Source: Blastococcus sp. TF02-8
GTDB lineage: Bacteria > Actinomycetota > Actinomycetes > Mycobacteriales > Geodermatophilaceae
DNA: 64,000 nucleotides
Direction of reading: 5' to 3'
Assembly (NCBI RefSeq): GCF_003319175.1
Contig: NZ_QOHK01000001.1
Coordinates: 434,001-498,000 of the forward strand
Shown one piece after another: positions 41,607 through 50,210 of this stretch. How positions within the stretch are numbered: position 1 is the stretch's first letter; each line of letters starts with the position of its first letter. A program made the translations under genes and the position numbers. The notes under the pieces are model-generated. The model made no database searches. It saw only the letters and a list, made by a program, of their open reading frames with translations, and had not been told where the DNA came from.

Positions 41607-42536
41607 TCAGACCTCCGGCAGCGGGGCGCGACGGGCGCCGGCGACGTCGAACAGGTCGCCGTACTCCTCCACCCGGGCGAGCACCTGATCGGTCGTGAAC
41701 CGCAGCGCGGCCGGCTCCAGCGAGCCGTCGCGCACGGCGTCCACCTCGTCCCAGCCGATGGGGGTCGACACCGTCGCCCCCGCGCGCGCCCGCAGCGAGT
41801 ACGGCGCCACCGTCGTCTTCGCGGGGTTGTTCTGGCTCCAGTCGATGAGCACCTTGCCGGGGCGCAGCGCCTTCTCCATCCGCCAGACGACGTCGTCGGG
41901 CGTCTCCGCCGCGAGCTCCTGGGCCAGCGCCTTGGCATACCGGCTCGGGTGCTCGCGGTCCGACGGCGTGGAGATCGGCGCGTACACCTGCATGCCCTTG
42001 GAGCCCGACGTCTTCACCACCGGGTCCAGCCCGTCGGCCTCCAGCCGCGCGCCGAGCCGTTCGGCCAGGAGACAGCACTCGTAGATGCCGGTCTCGGGCC
42101 CCGGGTCGAGGTCGAGCACCAGGAGGTCAGGCAGCTGCGGCTCGCCGTCGTCGTCCACCTGCCACTGCGGCACGTGCACCTCGAGCGCCGCGAGGTTGGC
42201 CGCCCACGCGAGATCCGCGACGTCCTCCAGCACGACCATGTCGAGGGTCTCCCGGCCCCGCGAACTGCCCGGGCTCGGGATCGTGACCCGGCGCACCCAC
42301 TCCGGCGCGTGCCGGGCGCTGTTCTTCTCGTAGAACGCCTGACCCTCGACGCCGTCGGGCCAGCGGGTGAAGGTCACCGGCCGGCCGGCCACGTGCGGCA
42401 GCAGCGCCGGTGCGACGCGCACGTAGTAGTCGATGACCTGGGCCTTGGTGAAACCGACCTCCGGGAAGAGCACCTTCTCCAGGTTCGAGACACCCAGCTG
42501 ACGCCCGGCGATCTCGACCCGCTGCTTCCCGGTCAT
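41607..42536 (-). CDS. ligD: LigD-type NHEJ polymerase/primase (stand-alone)
   Basis: This 309-residue protein is the polymerase (archaeo-eukaryotic primase-like) domain of LigD as a separate gene. Family segments include VSNLEKVLFPEVGFTKAQVIDYYVRVAP (residues ~16-43) and TRWPDGVEGQAFYEKN. The metal-binding motif is LLVLDLDPGP (D-x-D, residues ~140-149), and VKTSGSKGMQVYAPI (~178-192) is also conserved. It fills gaps and adds nucleotides, often ribonucleotides, at double-strand breaks. The ATG overlaps the stop of the ligase gene (ATGA), downstream of ku. No phosphoesterase domain is attached. Confidence 0.9.
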   Translation of the reverse strand: MTGKQRVEIAGRQLGVSNLEKVLFPEVGFTKAQVIDYYVRVAPALLPHVAGRPVTFTRWPDGVEGQAFYEKNSARHAPEWVRRVTIPSPGSSRGRETLDMVVLEDVADLAWAANLAALEVHVPQWQVDDDGEPQLPDLLVLDLDPGPETGIYECCLLAERLGARLEADGLDPVVKTSGSKGMQVYAPISTPSDREHPSRYAKALAQELAAETPDDVVWRMEKALRPGKVLIDWSQNNPAKTTVAPYSLRARAGATVSTPIGWDEVDAVRDGSLEPAALRFTTDQVLARVEEYGDLFDVAGARRAPLPEV

Positions 42537-43501
42537 GACTCGCGCACCACGTCGTCGGGCTCCAGGTCGTCCCGGATCCCCCGCCAGGCCGGGTGGCGCA
42601 GCCGGTTCTCGGCGGTCCACACGGCGTAGGCGACCTCGCCGACGAGGTCCGGCTCCACCCAGTGCGCGTCGCGGGTGACCTCCCGGGGCAGCACTCCGTG
42701 GAACGGCGTGGCCGCCCGCGGGGTCAGCAACCGCTGCAGGTCGCGCAGCGCCGCGTCGGTGAACCCGGTGCCCACGTGCCCGACGTAGACCAGCCGGCCC
42801 TCGTCGTCCGGAACTCCCACGAGCAGCGAGCCGATGGTGCCCTCGCGCCGCCCCTGCCCCGGACGCCATCCCCCGACGACGACGGACTGGGTGAAGAAGT
42901 TCTTGACCTTGCGCCACTCGGGGCTGCGGACGCCCTCGCGGTAGGGGGAGTCGAGCCGCTTGGCGACGACGCCCTCCAGCCCGTTCTCCTCGCTCGCCGC
43001 CTGCACCTGCGCCCCCGAGCCGGGGAACCACGGCGTCAGCACCCAGCGGTTCCCGGCCGGCGCCAGCTCGTCCAGCAGCTCCCGCCGCTCGCCGTAGGGG
43101 CGGTTGCGGAGGTCGCGCCCGTCCAGGGCGAGCAGGTCGAAGACGAGATAGGTCACCGGCGCGGCCGCGGCCATGCGCGGCACCTCGGGGCCGGTGCGGT
43201 GCATCCGGTTCTGCAGGGCGCCGAAGTCCGGCCGCCCCAGCGCGTCCATCATCACGATCTCGCCGTCGACGACGAGGTCCCGGCCGGCGACCGCGCCCGG
43301 GAGCCGGCCCACCTCCGGATAGCGGACCGTGATGTCGGTGCCCTTGCGGGAGGCCAGCGTCAGCCCGCCGTCCCGGATCCCGGCCAGCGCCCGCACGCCG
43401 TCCCACTTGAACTCGTACCCCCAGCCGCCGTCGTCGGGCGGCAGCTCACCGGGGACGGCGAGCATCGGCAGCGGGAGCCCCGCCGGCTCGGGTGCCGCCA
43501 C
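42533..43501 (-). CDS. ATP-dependent DNA ligase (LigD-type ligase domain)
   Basis: This 322-residue ligase has the adenylation motif I as YEFKWDGVRALA (Lys nucleophile, residues ~33-44). Later nucleotidyltransferase motifs include VVDGEIVMMD, YLVFDLLALDGRDL and EGVVAKRLDSPYREG (motif IV). An OB-fold domain follows, with WRKVKNFFTQSVVVGGWRPGQGRREGTIGSLLVG. It is the ligase third of LigD without polymerase or nuclease modules. The GTG start lies 1 nt after the ku stop, and its own stop overlaps the polymerase start. A long Arg/Pro-rich in-frame stretch upstream is the ku tail read in another frame and was excluded. Confidence 0.88.
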   Translation of the reverse strand: MAAPEPAGLPLPMLAVPGELPPDDGGWGYEFKWDGVRALAGIRDGGLTLASRKGTDITVRYPEVGRLPGAVAGRDLVVDGEIVMMDALGRPDFGALQNRMHRTGPEVPRMAAAAPVTYLVFDLLALDGRDLRNRPYGERRELLDELAPAGNRWVLTPWFPGSGAQVQAASEENGLEGVVAKRLDSPYREGVRSPEWRKVKNFFTQSVVVGGWRPGQGRREGTIGSLLVGVPDDEGRLVYVGHVGTGFTDAALRDLQRLLTPRAATPFHGVLPREVTRDAHWVEPDLVGEVAYAVWTAENRLRHPAWRGIRDDLEPDDVVRES

Positions 43502-43502
43502 C

Positions 43503-44513
43503 TCAGGCGCTGCGGCGGGCCCGCTTGGCCGGCGGCTTGTCGCCGGCGGCTGCGGCCTTCTCGGCCGGAGCAGCCGCCTTCTTCGCGGCGGCCTTCTTCG
43601 CCGGCGCCTTCGCGGCAGGCGCCTTCGTGGCCGCCGCCTTCGTGGCCGACGTCTTCGTGGCCGACGTCTTCGTGGCCGCCTTCTTCGGGGCGGCCTGGCG
43701 GGCGGCCGGCTTCTCTGCCGGCTCGTCGTCCTCGACCGCACCGCCGCGGGCGCGCTCGACGCTGCGGCGCAGAGCGCTCATCAGGTCGACCACCGCCGCG
43801 CCGTCGTCGGGCGCCTCGGCCGGCTGGGCGACCTCGCCACCGCTCTGCTTCGCCTCGAGCAGCGCCGTCATGGCCTCGCGGTACTCGTCGGTGAACTCCG
43901 AGGGGTCGAACTCGGCGGTCATCGAGCCGATGAGCGCCTCGGCCATCTTCAGCTCCTGCGGCCGCACCGAGATGTCCTCGTCGAGGAACGCGAAGTCCGG
44001 ACGCCGGATCTCGTCGGGCCAGCGCATGGTGTGCATCACGAGGATGCCGTCGCGCACCCGGAGCGCGGCCAGCGACTCCCGCTGGCGCAGCGCGATCTTG
44101 GTGATCGCCACCTGGCCGGCGTTCTCCAGCGCGTCGCGCAGCAGCACGTAGGGGCGGGCCGCGGGGCCGTCGGGCTCGAGGTAGTAGGTCTTCTCGAACA
44201 TGATCGGGTCGATCTCGGCCTGGTCGACGAACTCCAGGACCTCGATCTCCCGGCGGGTGCTGAGCGGCAGCTCGTCGAAGTCCTCGTCGGTGAGGATCAC
44301 GACCTCGCCGCTGGGCAGCTCGTAGCCCTTGGCGATGTCGGCGTACTCGACCTCCTCGCCGTCGATCGAGCACACCCGCTTGTACTTCACCCGGCCGCCG
44401 TCGGCGGCGTGCACCTGGTGGAAGCGGATGTCCTTGTCCTCGATGGCGGAGTACAGCTTCACACCGATGCTGACCAGGCCGAACGACACGGCGCCGCGCC
44501 AGATCGATCGCAT
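43503..44513 (-). CDS. ku: Ku homodimeric DNA-end-binding protein
   Basis: This is a 336-residue bacterial Ku. The core beta-barrel starts MRSIWRGAVSFGLVSIGVKLYSA and continues through RFHQVHAADGGRVKYKRVC, DPIMFEKTYYLEPDG and VLVMHTMRWPDEIR. The core ends near residue 260. A Lys/Ala-rich tail follows (residues ~275-336) with tandem KTSAT-type units, as in actinobacterial Ku proteins whose tails enhance DNA binding and end bridging. GGAGGAG precedes the ATG. It is first in a three-gene end-joining operon with ligase and polymerase, recruiting them to double-strand breaks. Confidence 0.93.
   Translation of the reverse strand: MRSIWRGAVSFGLVSIGVKLYSAIEDKDIRFHQVHAADGGRVKYKRVCSIDGEEVEYADIAKGYELPSGEVVILTDEDFDELPLSTRREIEVLEFVDQAEIDPIMFEKTYYLEPDGPAARPYVLLRDALENAGQVAITKIALRQRESLAALRVRDGILVMHTMRWPDEIRRPDFAFLDEDISVRPQELKMAEALIGSMTAEFDPSEFTDEYREAMTALLEAKQSGGEVAQPAEAPDDGAAVVDLMSALRRSVERARGGAVEDDEPAEKPAARQAAPKKAATKTSATKTSATKAAATKAPAAKAPAKKAAAKKAAAPAEKAAAAGDKPPAKRARRSA
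43624..43668. repeat. Tandem 15-bp repeats in the Ku tail
   Basis: Three consecutive 15-bp units begin TTCGTGGCC, two of them identical (ending GACGTC), plus a partial fourth. On the minus strand they encode KTSAT/KAAAT pentapeptides of the Ku basic tail. Such tracts can vary in copy number. Confidence 0.75.
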
Positions 44514-44667
44514 GCCGCTCCTCCCTCGCGCCCCGGACGCCCGCGACGCTCCACGACCCCGGATCCGGGTCAAGATCGCAGGATAGGTCCGCTGCGGTAC
44601 CCGCGGCAGCCCGGACGACGCCGCGGCTCCCCCCTACGGGCGACAGCCACCGACCGTCATGGCGCGG

Positions 44668-45243
44668 TCACGACTGCACGCCGGCCTCGTCCTCCGACGG
44701 GGCGAGGGCGCCGTTCTGGATCGCGTCGTACACGAACTGCAGGACGTCGGAGCCCGCGACCGTGGTCATGGTCAGGGCCGCCAGCCGGGTGGCGCGCGGC
44801 GCGGTCACGTAGCCGAACACGAACGCCGTCCCCACCCACTGCGCCAGGCAGAACGGGCAGGTCACCAGCTCGCCGACCGCGTGCTTGATCCCGCCGTGCT
44901 CCCGGACCTCCTCGGCAACCTCGGCGTGCCCGGATGGCCCCTCGAACTTCACGAACGGTGCCCGGAAGGGGGCGGTCACCGGGTCCTTGGCGATCCGGCG
45001 CGCCAACCGGAAGGTGGCGACGGTCAGCAGCACGGCGTCACCCAGCGGGATGCGCTCGGGCAGCCGCTTCCCCGACGCACGGACGGCGGCCGCCCCACCC
45101 GCGACGAGGCTCGCGTACACGCCCATCGCGCCGAGGTCACCGGCCAGCGGCCGTGGCTCGCCCTGGGTGTACTCGCGCTTCTGGGTCCGGGCCCAGCGGC
45201 GGATCGGCGCCCCGACCCGCTGCACCTCGTCTGTGAATGCCAT
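44668..45243 (-). CDS. DUF1360 membrane protein
   Basis: This is a 191-residue protein. Hydrophobic segments lie at residues ~40-55 and ~68-84 (LGDAVLLTVATFRLARRI), with others near ~130-165. The invariant patch is GELVTCPFCLAQWVGTAFVFGYV (residues ~126-148) with a C-P-F-C pair, the signature of DUF1360 proteins (YyaC/sporulation-lineage and actinobacterial relatives). The CxxC-like pair could be redox-active or bind metal. It starts with ATG and has no close co-directional partner. The function is unknown. Confidence 0.82.
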   Translation of the reverse strand: MAFTDEVQRVGAPIRRWARTQKREYTQGEPRPLAGDLGAMGVYASLVAGGAAAVRASGKRLPERIPLGDAVLLTVATFRLARRIAKDPVTAPFRAPFVKFEGPSGHAEVAEEVREHGGIKHAVGELVTCPFCLAQWVGTAFVFGYVTAPRATRLAALTMTTVAGSDVLQFVYDAIQNGALAPSEDEAGVQS

Positions 45244-45434
45244 GACTCCCCGCTACCCCCTCGCGGACCGCCCATGCCGACCGCCCGACGGAGTGCCGCG
45301 ACCCACACCGGCGCATGGCCTCTCACGCGCCGGGTAGGGCGGTGGTCCGACGCCGGTCCCACCGACCGGCTCCGGCGCCTGCCACGGCGCCACGACGGAC
45401 AGCCGCGCACACCGCGCAGAGACGGAGGCACCGC
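45244..45434. other. Intergenic region between divergent DUF1360 and DUF5709 genes
   Basis: The 191-bp gap must hold both promoters. I see no clear palindrome; a GGGTAG near 45332 might be a -10-like element for an alternative sigma factor, but no matching -35 is evident. Confidence 0.3.
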
Positions 45435-45848
45435 ATGACGCAGCCCGAGGGCCAGACCGCGCGCGACGTCTTCCCCGAGGACGAGGGCATCCCGGAGACC
45501 GCCCAGGACGACTCCCCGACCATGGAGACCGCCGAGGACCCGCAGTTCGAGGCGCTGCCCGGCGAGCGACCGGGCGCCAGCACCGACTTCGGCACCACCG
45601 CCTTCGAGCAGTCCGAGGGCGAGTCGCTCAGCGGCCGCCTCGACCGCGAGATCCCCGACGGCGCCCTGGACGTGCGTCCGGCGGAGGACCCCAACCGCGC
45701 CGACGCCCAGCTGGAGCAGGACACCCCCACGACTCCGTTCAGCGACTCCGGCACCAACCGCACCGCCGACGACGTCGAGGCCACTGCCGACGTGCCGGTG
45801 GGCGGGGAGGGTCCCGAGGAGGCCGCGGTGCACATCACCGACGGCTGA
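45435..45848 (+). CDS. DUF5709 acidic protein
   Basis: This 137-residue protein is highly acidic and Gly/Thr/Pro-rich, with no hydrophobic helix. It resembles actinobacterial DUF5709 proteins in the segments ARDVFPEDEGIPETAQDD, ESLSGRLDREIPDGALDVR and GEGPEEAAVHITDG. It is probably intrinsically disordered, possibly a stress-associated hydrophilic protein. GGAGGCACCGC precedes the ATG. A hairpin follows its stop. Its placement ahead of a STAS antagonist is suggestive of sigma-B-linked stress roles, but there is no direct proof. Confidence 0.75.
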   Translation: MTQPEGQTARDVFPEDEGIPETAQDDSPTMETAEDPQFEALPGERPGASTDFGTTAFEQSEGESLSGRLDREIPDGALDVRPAEDPNRADAQLEQDTPTTPFSDSGTNRTADDVEATADVPVGGEGPEEAAVHITDG

Positions 45849-45869
45849 CCGCCCCGGTCCGGCCCGCCG

Positions 45870-45916
45870 ACCCGCTCCCCGCAGACACCCCCACGGGTGG
45901 CTCGCGGGGGGCGGGT
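45870..45916 (+). terminator. 13-bp hairpin terminator after DUF5709 gene
   Basis: ACCCGCTCCCCGC pairs with GCGGGGGGCGGGT with a single G-T wobble around a 21-nt loop. It starts 22 nt after the stop codon. The rest of the 258-bp gap to the next gene shows no other clear feature. Confidence 0.6.
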
Positions 45917-46107
45917 TGGCGCGGGCGCGGTGGGTTGTCTACGTTGGGTCCGCGGTTCAGCAGGTAGCCGCGCCGCGCTGGGCCCCCGTCCGGCACGACA
46001 CACGTTCGACCACCGGCGCACCGGGGACCTCCGAGCCCCCGGCGCGCACAGCGGTAGATTGTCCGGGCGGTCCGCCGTCCGGGTGCCGCCGAGAGGAGCC
46101 ACTGTCC

Positions 46108-46500
46108 GTGACCACTTCCGACCTGCCCGCCGAGGGTCAGCCCGACGTGTCGACCGAGAGCACGGAGGCACCCTTCGACGACGTGATCACGCTGTCGACC
46201 TCCACCGGCGAGGACGGCGCGGTCACGGTCACGGTCGTCGGCGAGGTGGACACCTTCACCGCCCCCGTGCTGCGCTCCACGCTGGACAGCCAGCTCGAGC
46301 AGTCGCCCAGCGAGCTGGTCATCGACCTCTCGGGCGTGCAGTTCCTGGGTTCGGCCGGCCTGGCCGTGCTGGTGGAGACGCAGAAGTCCGCCCGCAGCCG
46401 TGAGGTCGCCCTGCGGCTCATCGCCACGACCCGCGCCGTCACCCGGCCGCTCGAGGTCACCGGTCTGATCGACCTGTTCACGATCGCCGACGCCCGCTGA
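46108..46500 (+). CDS. STAS-domain anti-sigma factor antagonist
   Basis: This is a 130-residue protein. The STAS domain occupies residues ~30-125. GAVTVTVVGEVDTFTAPVLRSTLDSQLEQSPSELVIDLSGVQFLGSAGLAVLVETQ contains the phospho-acceptor Ser in FLGSAGL, at the position phosphorylated by anti-sigma kinases. A ~30-residue acidic N-terminus is extra. It should bind an RsbW-like anti-sigma factor and release the sigma factor when unphosphorylated. GAGAGGAG lies 9 nt before the GTG. The PP2C/HATPase protein and the rsbW-sigB pair are 2-4 kb away, so they probably share one partner-switching network. Confidence 0.9.
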   Translation: MTTSDLPAEGQPDVSTESTEAPFDDVITLSTSTGEDGAVTVTVVGEVDTFTAPVLRSTLDSQLEQSPSELVIDLSGVQFLGSAGLAVLVETQKSARSREVALRLIATTRAVTRPLEVTGLIDLFTIADAR

Positions 46501-46529
46501 GCGTCGGGTGCCGCCCTCCGGGGCGGCGC

Positions 46530-46574
46530 CGCGAGGAAGGCCCCCGCCGGGTTCCGGTGGGGGCCTTCCTCGCG
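46530..46574. terminator. 21-bp bidirectional hairpin terminator
   Basis: The arms 46530-46550 and 46554-46574 pair over 21 bp with a single G-T wobble and a 3-nt GTT loop. It lies between the convergent STAS and topoisomerase IB genes and can serve both. Confidence 0.85.
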
Positions 46575-46589
46575 TTCGGTGGACGCTGC

Positions 46590-47612
46590 TCAGGCCGACA
46601 GCAGCTGGCAGACGGCCTGCTCGAGCACCTTCTGGGTGTCCCGGTCGGCCATCCCGCCGGACTCCAGGGCCTCATCGGCCTCCCTCAGGACGTGCGCGAC
46701 CGTCTCGCCGTGCTCGAAGCGGTCCACCACCCGCGGGTCCACGTAGCTCGCCTTGCACACCGCCGGCGTGTTCCCCAGCTGCTCGCTCACCTGCTTGTAG
46801 GCCGCGCTGACGAGCTTCTTGCGCGCCGTCCTCGACGTCGGCGGGGGTGCCTCGGCGAGCGCGGCGGCCATCAGCACGGTCGCCGTCCAGGTGCGGAAGT
46901 CCTTGGCCGAGATCTCCGCGCCGCTGATCTCCTTGAGGTAGGCGTTGATCTCGCTGCTGGTGACGTCGCGCCACTCGCCGTCCTCGGTCCGGTAGGCCAG
47001 CAGGTCCTCACCGGCATCGGCCGGTCGCTCGAGCAGCTGGCGGACGACGGTGGCCACCGGCCGGTCGGTGATCTCCACCTCGCGGTCGATCCCGCCCTTG
47101 GCCGTGTACGAGTAGAAGGTCCGCTCGCCGCGCACCGAGACGTGCGCCCGCTTCAGCGTGGCCAGGCCGAAGGTTCCGTTCTCCTCCTCGTACTGCTCAC
47201 TCCCGATGCGGAAGGCACCGAGGTCGAGCAAGCGGATCGCGGTCGCCAGCACGCGGTCGCGGTTCAGCCCCCGCGTGCGCAGCGCCGCCTTGACCGCGTC
47301 GCGCACGTCGGGCAGCTGGCGGGCGATCTCGAGCACCCGCTCGTGCTTCTCCGCGTCCCGCCGGGCCCGCCACTGGTCGTGGTAGCGGTACTGCCGGCGC
47401 CCGGCAGCGTCCACGCCCGTGGCCTGGATGTGCCCGTTCGGCCACGGGCAGATCCAGACGTCCTTCCACGCCGGGGGGATCGCCAGCGCCCGGATCCGGT
47501 CGAGCCGGTCATCCCGGATGAGGGAGCCGTCCAGATCGCGGTAGGCGAAGCCCCGCCCCGCGCGCCGGCGCGAGTAGCCGGGGCCGTGCACGTCGCTCCG
47601 CCGCAGTCTCAC
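46590..47612 (-). CDS. DNA topoisomerase IB
   Basis: This is a ~340-residue bacterial type IB topoisomerase. Recognisable catalytic elements are RIGSEQYEEENGTFGLATLKRAHV (first Arg), VRGERTFYSYTAKGG, and KDFRTWTATVLMA (Arg-x-Trp). The active-site Tyr is in CKASYVDPRVVDRF (residues ~295-308). It relaxes supercoils by a 3'-phosphotyrosine intermediate. The N-terminus (RRSDVHGPGYSRRRAGRGF) is usual. The GTG start at 47612 is chosen over a TTG at 47645 as it fits family length. It converges with the STAS gene across a strong hairpin. Type IB enzymes are common in radiation-tolerant bacteria. Confidence 0.88.
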   Translation of the reverse strand: MRLRRSDVHGPGYSRRRAGRGFAYRDLDGSLIRDDRLDRIRALAIPPAWKDVWICPWPNGHIQATGVDAAGRRQYRYHDQWRARRDAEKHERVLEIARQLPDVRDAVKAALRTRGLNRDRVLATAIRLLDLGAFRIGSEQYEEENGTFGLATLKRAHVSVRGERTFYSYTAKGGIDREVEITDRPVATVVRQLLERPADAGEDLLAYRTEDGEWRDVTSSEINAYLKEISGAEISAKDFRTWTATVLMAAALAEAPPPTSRTARKKLVSAAYKQVSEQLGNTPAVCKASYVDPRVVDRFEHGETVAHVLREADEALESGGMADRDTQKVLEQAVCQLLSA

Positions 47613-47670
47613 GGGCGGTGGATGGGCACCGGAGGCGTTCCGCAAACGCGCGGCGGCGCAGCGTCACGCC

Positions 47671-49500
47671 TCAGCGCAGCTCCACCAGCCCGTCCAGCCC
47701 GCTGATCTCCAGGACGTGCCGGGTCACGCCGCCCTCGGGCGCGTGCACGACCAACCGCCAGCCCTCGCCGCGGGCGATCCGCGCCATCGCGAGCACGACC
47801 CGCACCGCGGCACTGCTGAACAGCGTCACGCCGGTCAGGTCCAGCTCCATCGGGGCGGCCCCGCCGTGGCTGGCCTCGAGCAGCCGGATGCGCAGCTGCT
47901 CGGCGCACAACCCGTCGATGGCGCCCCGGGCACGGACGACCGGTCGCTGCCCGTCCCGGTCCACCTCGATGTCGATGCCCTCGACCGCACGCGGGGTGTC
48001 CAGGTCGGCGTCGGGTGTCTGCCGGAGCCGGAAGCTCAACGTCACCGTCGTCCCGTGGTCGTCGGCCAGGGTCACGCCGTCGACCAGCTGCCGCATGATC
48101 AGCAGCCCGCGCCCGCGGTCACCCGGGTCGCGGTCCGGCGGACGCCAGGTGCCCTCGTCGTGCACGGTCACGGTGAGCACGCCGTCGACGTCCACGTGCG
48201 CCGTCACGGTCATCGGACCGGGCTCGACACCGGAGTAGGCGTGCTCGGCGGCGTTGGCGCAGGCCTCGCCGACGGCCACCATGACCCCCACGCGGTCCTG
48301 CTCCCCCATGCCGAGCGCGGTCAGCCAGGCGTTGAGCCGCCGCCGCACGCCGGGGAGTGCCTGGGGCACCGCAGTCAGGTCGAGCCGGAACTCCTCCTGG
48401 GCCGTGGCCCGGCGGTGCACCACCAGCACGGCGACGTCGTCCAGCCAGCCCTGCGGCTGCCGCACCCCCTCGGCCACGGCGTCGGCGATGCCGGCCGCGG
48501 CCTCGGCGTCGAGGGACTCCGGCGCAGCGAGGACCTCACGGGACACCTGTCCGAGCCGGTCCAGCGCGACCGTCGGGGGCTCGTCGGCGCCGGCCACCGC
48601 CCCGTTCGAGAAGAGGACGAGGGTCGCCCCGTGCGGCACGAGGGCCTCGTGCACCGGCGCCGGCGCGCCCGGGAGGCTCCCGAGCGGGGGGCGCGGGGTG
48701 ACGTCGAGCCAGACGATCGCCCCGTCCGCCCCCACGACGAGCGGAGCCGGGTGGCCCGCCGCGCTGTAGACCAGCCGGCCGGTGCCGGCGTCCAGCACGC
48801 CGTAGAAGATCGACGTCCCCTCGATGTCCTCCATCTGGGCGGCGAAGGCGTCCAGGGTGGCGAGCACCGCGGCCGGATCGCTCTCCCGGAGGAGGGTGGA
48901 GCGCAGCGCACCCCGGAGACGGCTCATCGCCCCGGCCGCCGCCACCCCGTGGCCGACGGCGTCGCCGACGACGAGGGCCAGCCGCCCCTTGCCGAGCGGG
49001 ATGGCGTCGTACCAGTCACCGCCCGCCGCCGAGGAGTCCGTCGCCCGGTGGTAGCTCCCCGACAGGCGCAGGTCCGGCAACATCGGCAGCGACGGGGGCA
49101 GGAGCGACAGCTGCGCGCGGTGCAGGTCGTCCGCGGCGTTCCCGTCGATCTCCTCGAGCACCAGGAGCGCGGCCCGTTCGCCGTCCACGGTGAGCGGCCG
49201 CGCCGTCGCCGACGTGCGCGGCCCGCCGGCCCCGAGCCGGCCCAGCACCGTCTCCGGGCGGCCACTGCGCAGCGCCGCGTCGACGGTGTCGGTGACGGGG
49301 CGGCCGGCGACCTCGGGGAGACCGTCCGCCCCGTCCCGGAGCTCGCGGGCCCGGGCGTTCAGCCACACGGGGACGGGAGTGTCGGCCCGCAGGAGGAAGA
49401 CGGCGTGCGGAGCGGCGTCGAGCGCGGCGACCAGCACGGCGGCACCCTCGTCCAGAGGGTGGGCGGTGGAGGGTGGCAGACTGCCGGAACTGGCGCTCAT
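47671..49500 (-). CDS. PAS/PP2C-SpoIIE phosphatase with HATPase and STAS domains
   Basis: This is a 609-residue multidomain regulator. A PAS-like domain (residues ~20-120) precedes a SpoIIE/PP2C phosphatase domain (~145-345) with GGDWYDAIPLGKGRLALVVGDAVGHG and its metal-binding Asp residues. Next is an RsbW-type HATPase (~360-480) with VGEACANAAEHAYSG and RGRGLLIMRQLVDG. Last is a STAS-like domain (~500-605) with MELDLTGVTLFSSAAVRVVL, whose Ser lies in FSSAAV. It combines phosphatase, kinase-like and antagonist modules of a partner-switching pathway in one chain. The rsbW-sigB operon is divergent upstream, which suggests control of SigB activity in response to a sensory input. Confidence 0.88.
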   Translation of the reverse strand: MSASSGSLPPSTAHPLDEGAAVLVAALDAAPHAVFLLRADTPVPVWLNARARELRDGADGLPEVAGRPVTDTVDAALRSGRPETVLGRLGAGGPRTSATARPLTVDGERAALLVLEEIDGNAADDLHRAQLSLLPPSLPMLPDLRLSGSYHRATDSSAAGGDWYDAIPLGKGRLALVVGDAVGHGVAAAGAMSRLRGALRSTLLRESDPAAVLATLDAFAAQMEDIEGTSIFYGVLDAGTGRLVYSAAGHPAPLVVGADGAIVWLDVTPRPPLGSLPGAPAPVHEALVPHGATLVLFSNGAVAGADEPPTVALDRLGQVSREVLAAPESLDAEAAAGIADAVAEGVRQPQGWLDDVAVLVVHRRATAQEEFRLDLTAVPQALPGVRRRLNAWLTALGMGEQDRVGVMVAVGEACANAAEHAYSGVEPGPMTVTAHVDVDGVLTVTVHDEGTWRPPDRDPGDRGRGLLIMRQLVDGVTLADDHGTTVTLSFRLRQTPDADLDTPRAVEGIDIEVDRDGQRPVVRARGAIDGLCAEQLRIRLLEASHGGAAPMELDLTGVTLFSSAAVRVVLAMARIARGEGWRLVVHAPEGGVTRHVLEISGLDGLVELR

Positions 49501-49574
49501 CACCGGCCAGGGAACCTCAGGGCGGGGGGTGCGGCAACCGCGCTCCCACGGTTGGCGCCCGTGGGCAGGCCCAC

Positions 49575-49600
49575 GTTTCCGGGGGCCTGCCGCGCGGGTA
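49575..49600 (+). promoter_or_regulatory. Sigma-B/SigF-type promoter before rsbW-sigB
   Basis: GTTT (49575-49578) and GGGTA (49596-49600) are separated by 17 nt. That matches the GNTTN-type -35 and GGGTA -10 of actinobacterial SigF/SigB promoters. It lies ~120 nt upstream of the rsbW start and would make the operon autoregulated. Confidence 0.5.
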
Positions 49601-49718
49601 ACCAGCCTCCTTGTGCAGTGACCCGGGAACGACCCGCGAGCCCGCGGCGGACCCCGGGCAGGATGGACCGCCGCGGCTCGAGGGTCGAGCGCGCCGGGAA
49701 CGAAGGAGCGGACGACGG

Positions 49719-50210
49719 ATGGTCGACTCGAGGGGCCCCCTCGCGCAGGACGGACGACGCGCGGAACGACTGGAGCTGCGCGTGCCCACCACGGCGACCC
49801 AGCTCCCCGCCGTCCGGGCGATGGCCGGTGACCTGGCGATGCGCATGGACTACGACCTGGACGCCGTGGAGGACCTCCGCCTCGCCGTCGACGAGGCCTG
49901 CGCCACCCTGACCACGATCGCCGAGGGCGACGCCCCGCTCACGGTGGTCTTCGAGACCACGCGCGCCGGTCTGCACATCGATGCGTGGGTGCCCACGGCC
50001 GACGGCACCGAGGTGCCCACGGACGGCTTCGGCTGGGCGGTCCTGGCTGCACTCGTCGACGCCGTCGAGGGACGCCGCTCGACCCAGGGCGAGGTCCCGG
50101 CCGGCGACGGCGGCCAGGGTCCGGTCGCGATCATCTCCATGGACAAGTTCCTGCCCGGTCAGCACCCGGCCGAGGTGGGCAGCGGACAGAACCTCTCGGT
50201 GGCCCGGTGA
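49719..50210 (+). CDS. RsbW-like anti-sigma factor (HATPase)
   Basis: This 163-residue protein has the GHKL kinase pattern. The N-box is LDAVEDLRLAVDEACATL (residues ~46-63, with Asp/Glu and the V-D-E-A-C-A motif). The later strand region is WVPTADGTEVPTDGFGWAVLAALVDAVEG. It is a little shorter than Bacillus RsbW, and the G1/G2 loops are weak, so kinase activity is uncertain. It would bind SigB and phosphorylate STAS antagonists. GAAGGAGCGG lies ~10 nt before the ATG. The stop overlaps the sigB GTG (GTGA), coupling the two. Confidence 0.85.
   Translation: MVDSRGPLAQDGRRAERLELRVPTTATQLPAVRAMAGDLAMRMDYDLDAVEDLRLAVDEACATLTTIAEGDAPLTVVFETTRAGLHIDAWVPTADGTEVPTDGFGWAVLAALVDAVEGRRSTQGEVPAGDGGQGPVAIISMDKFLPGQHPAEVGSGQNLSVAR

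Noticed and set aside
43502-43741. Arg/Pro-rich N-terminal extension of the DNA ligase frame
   Set aside because: It is the Ku basic tail read in another frame; the ligase GTG at 43501 follows the Ku stop directly.
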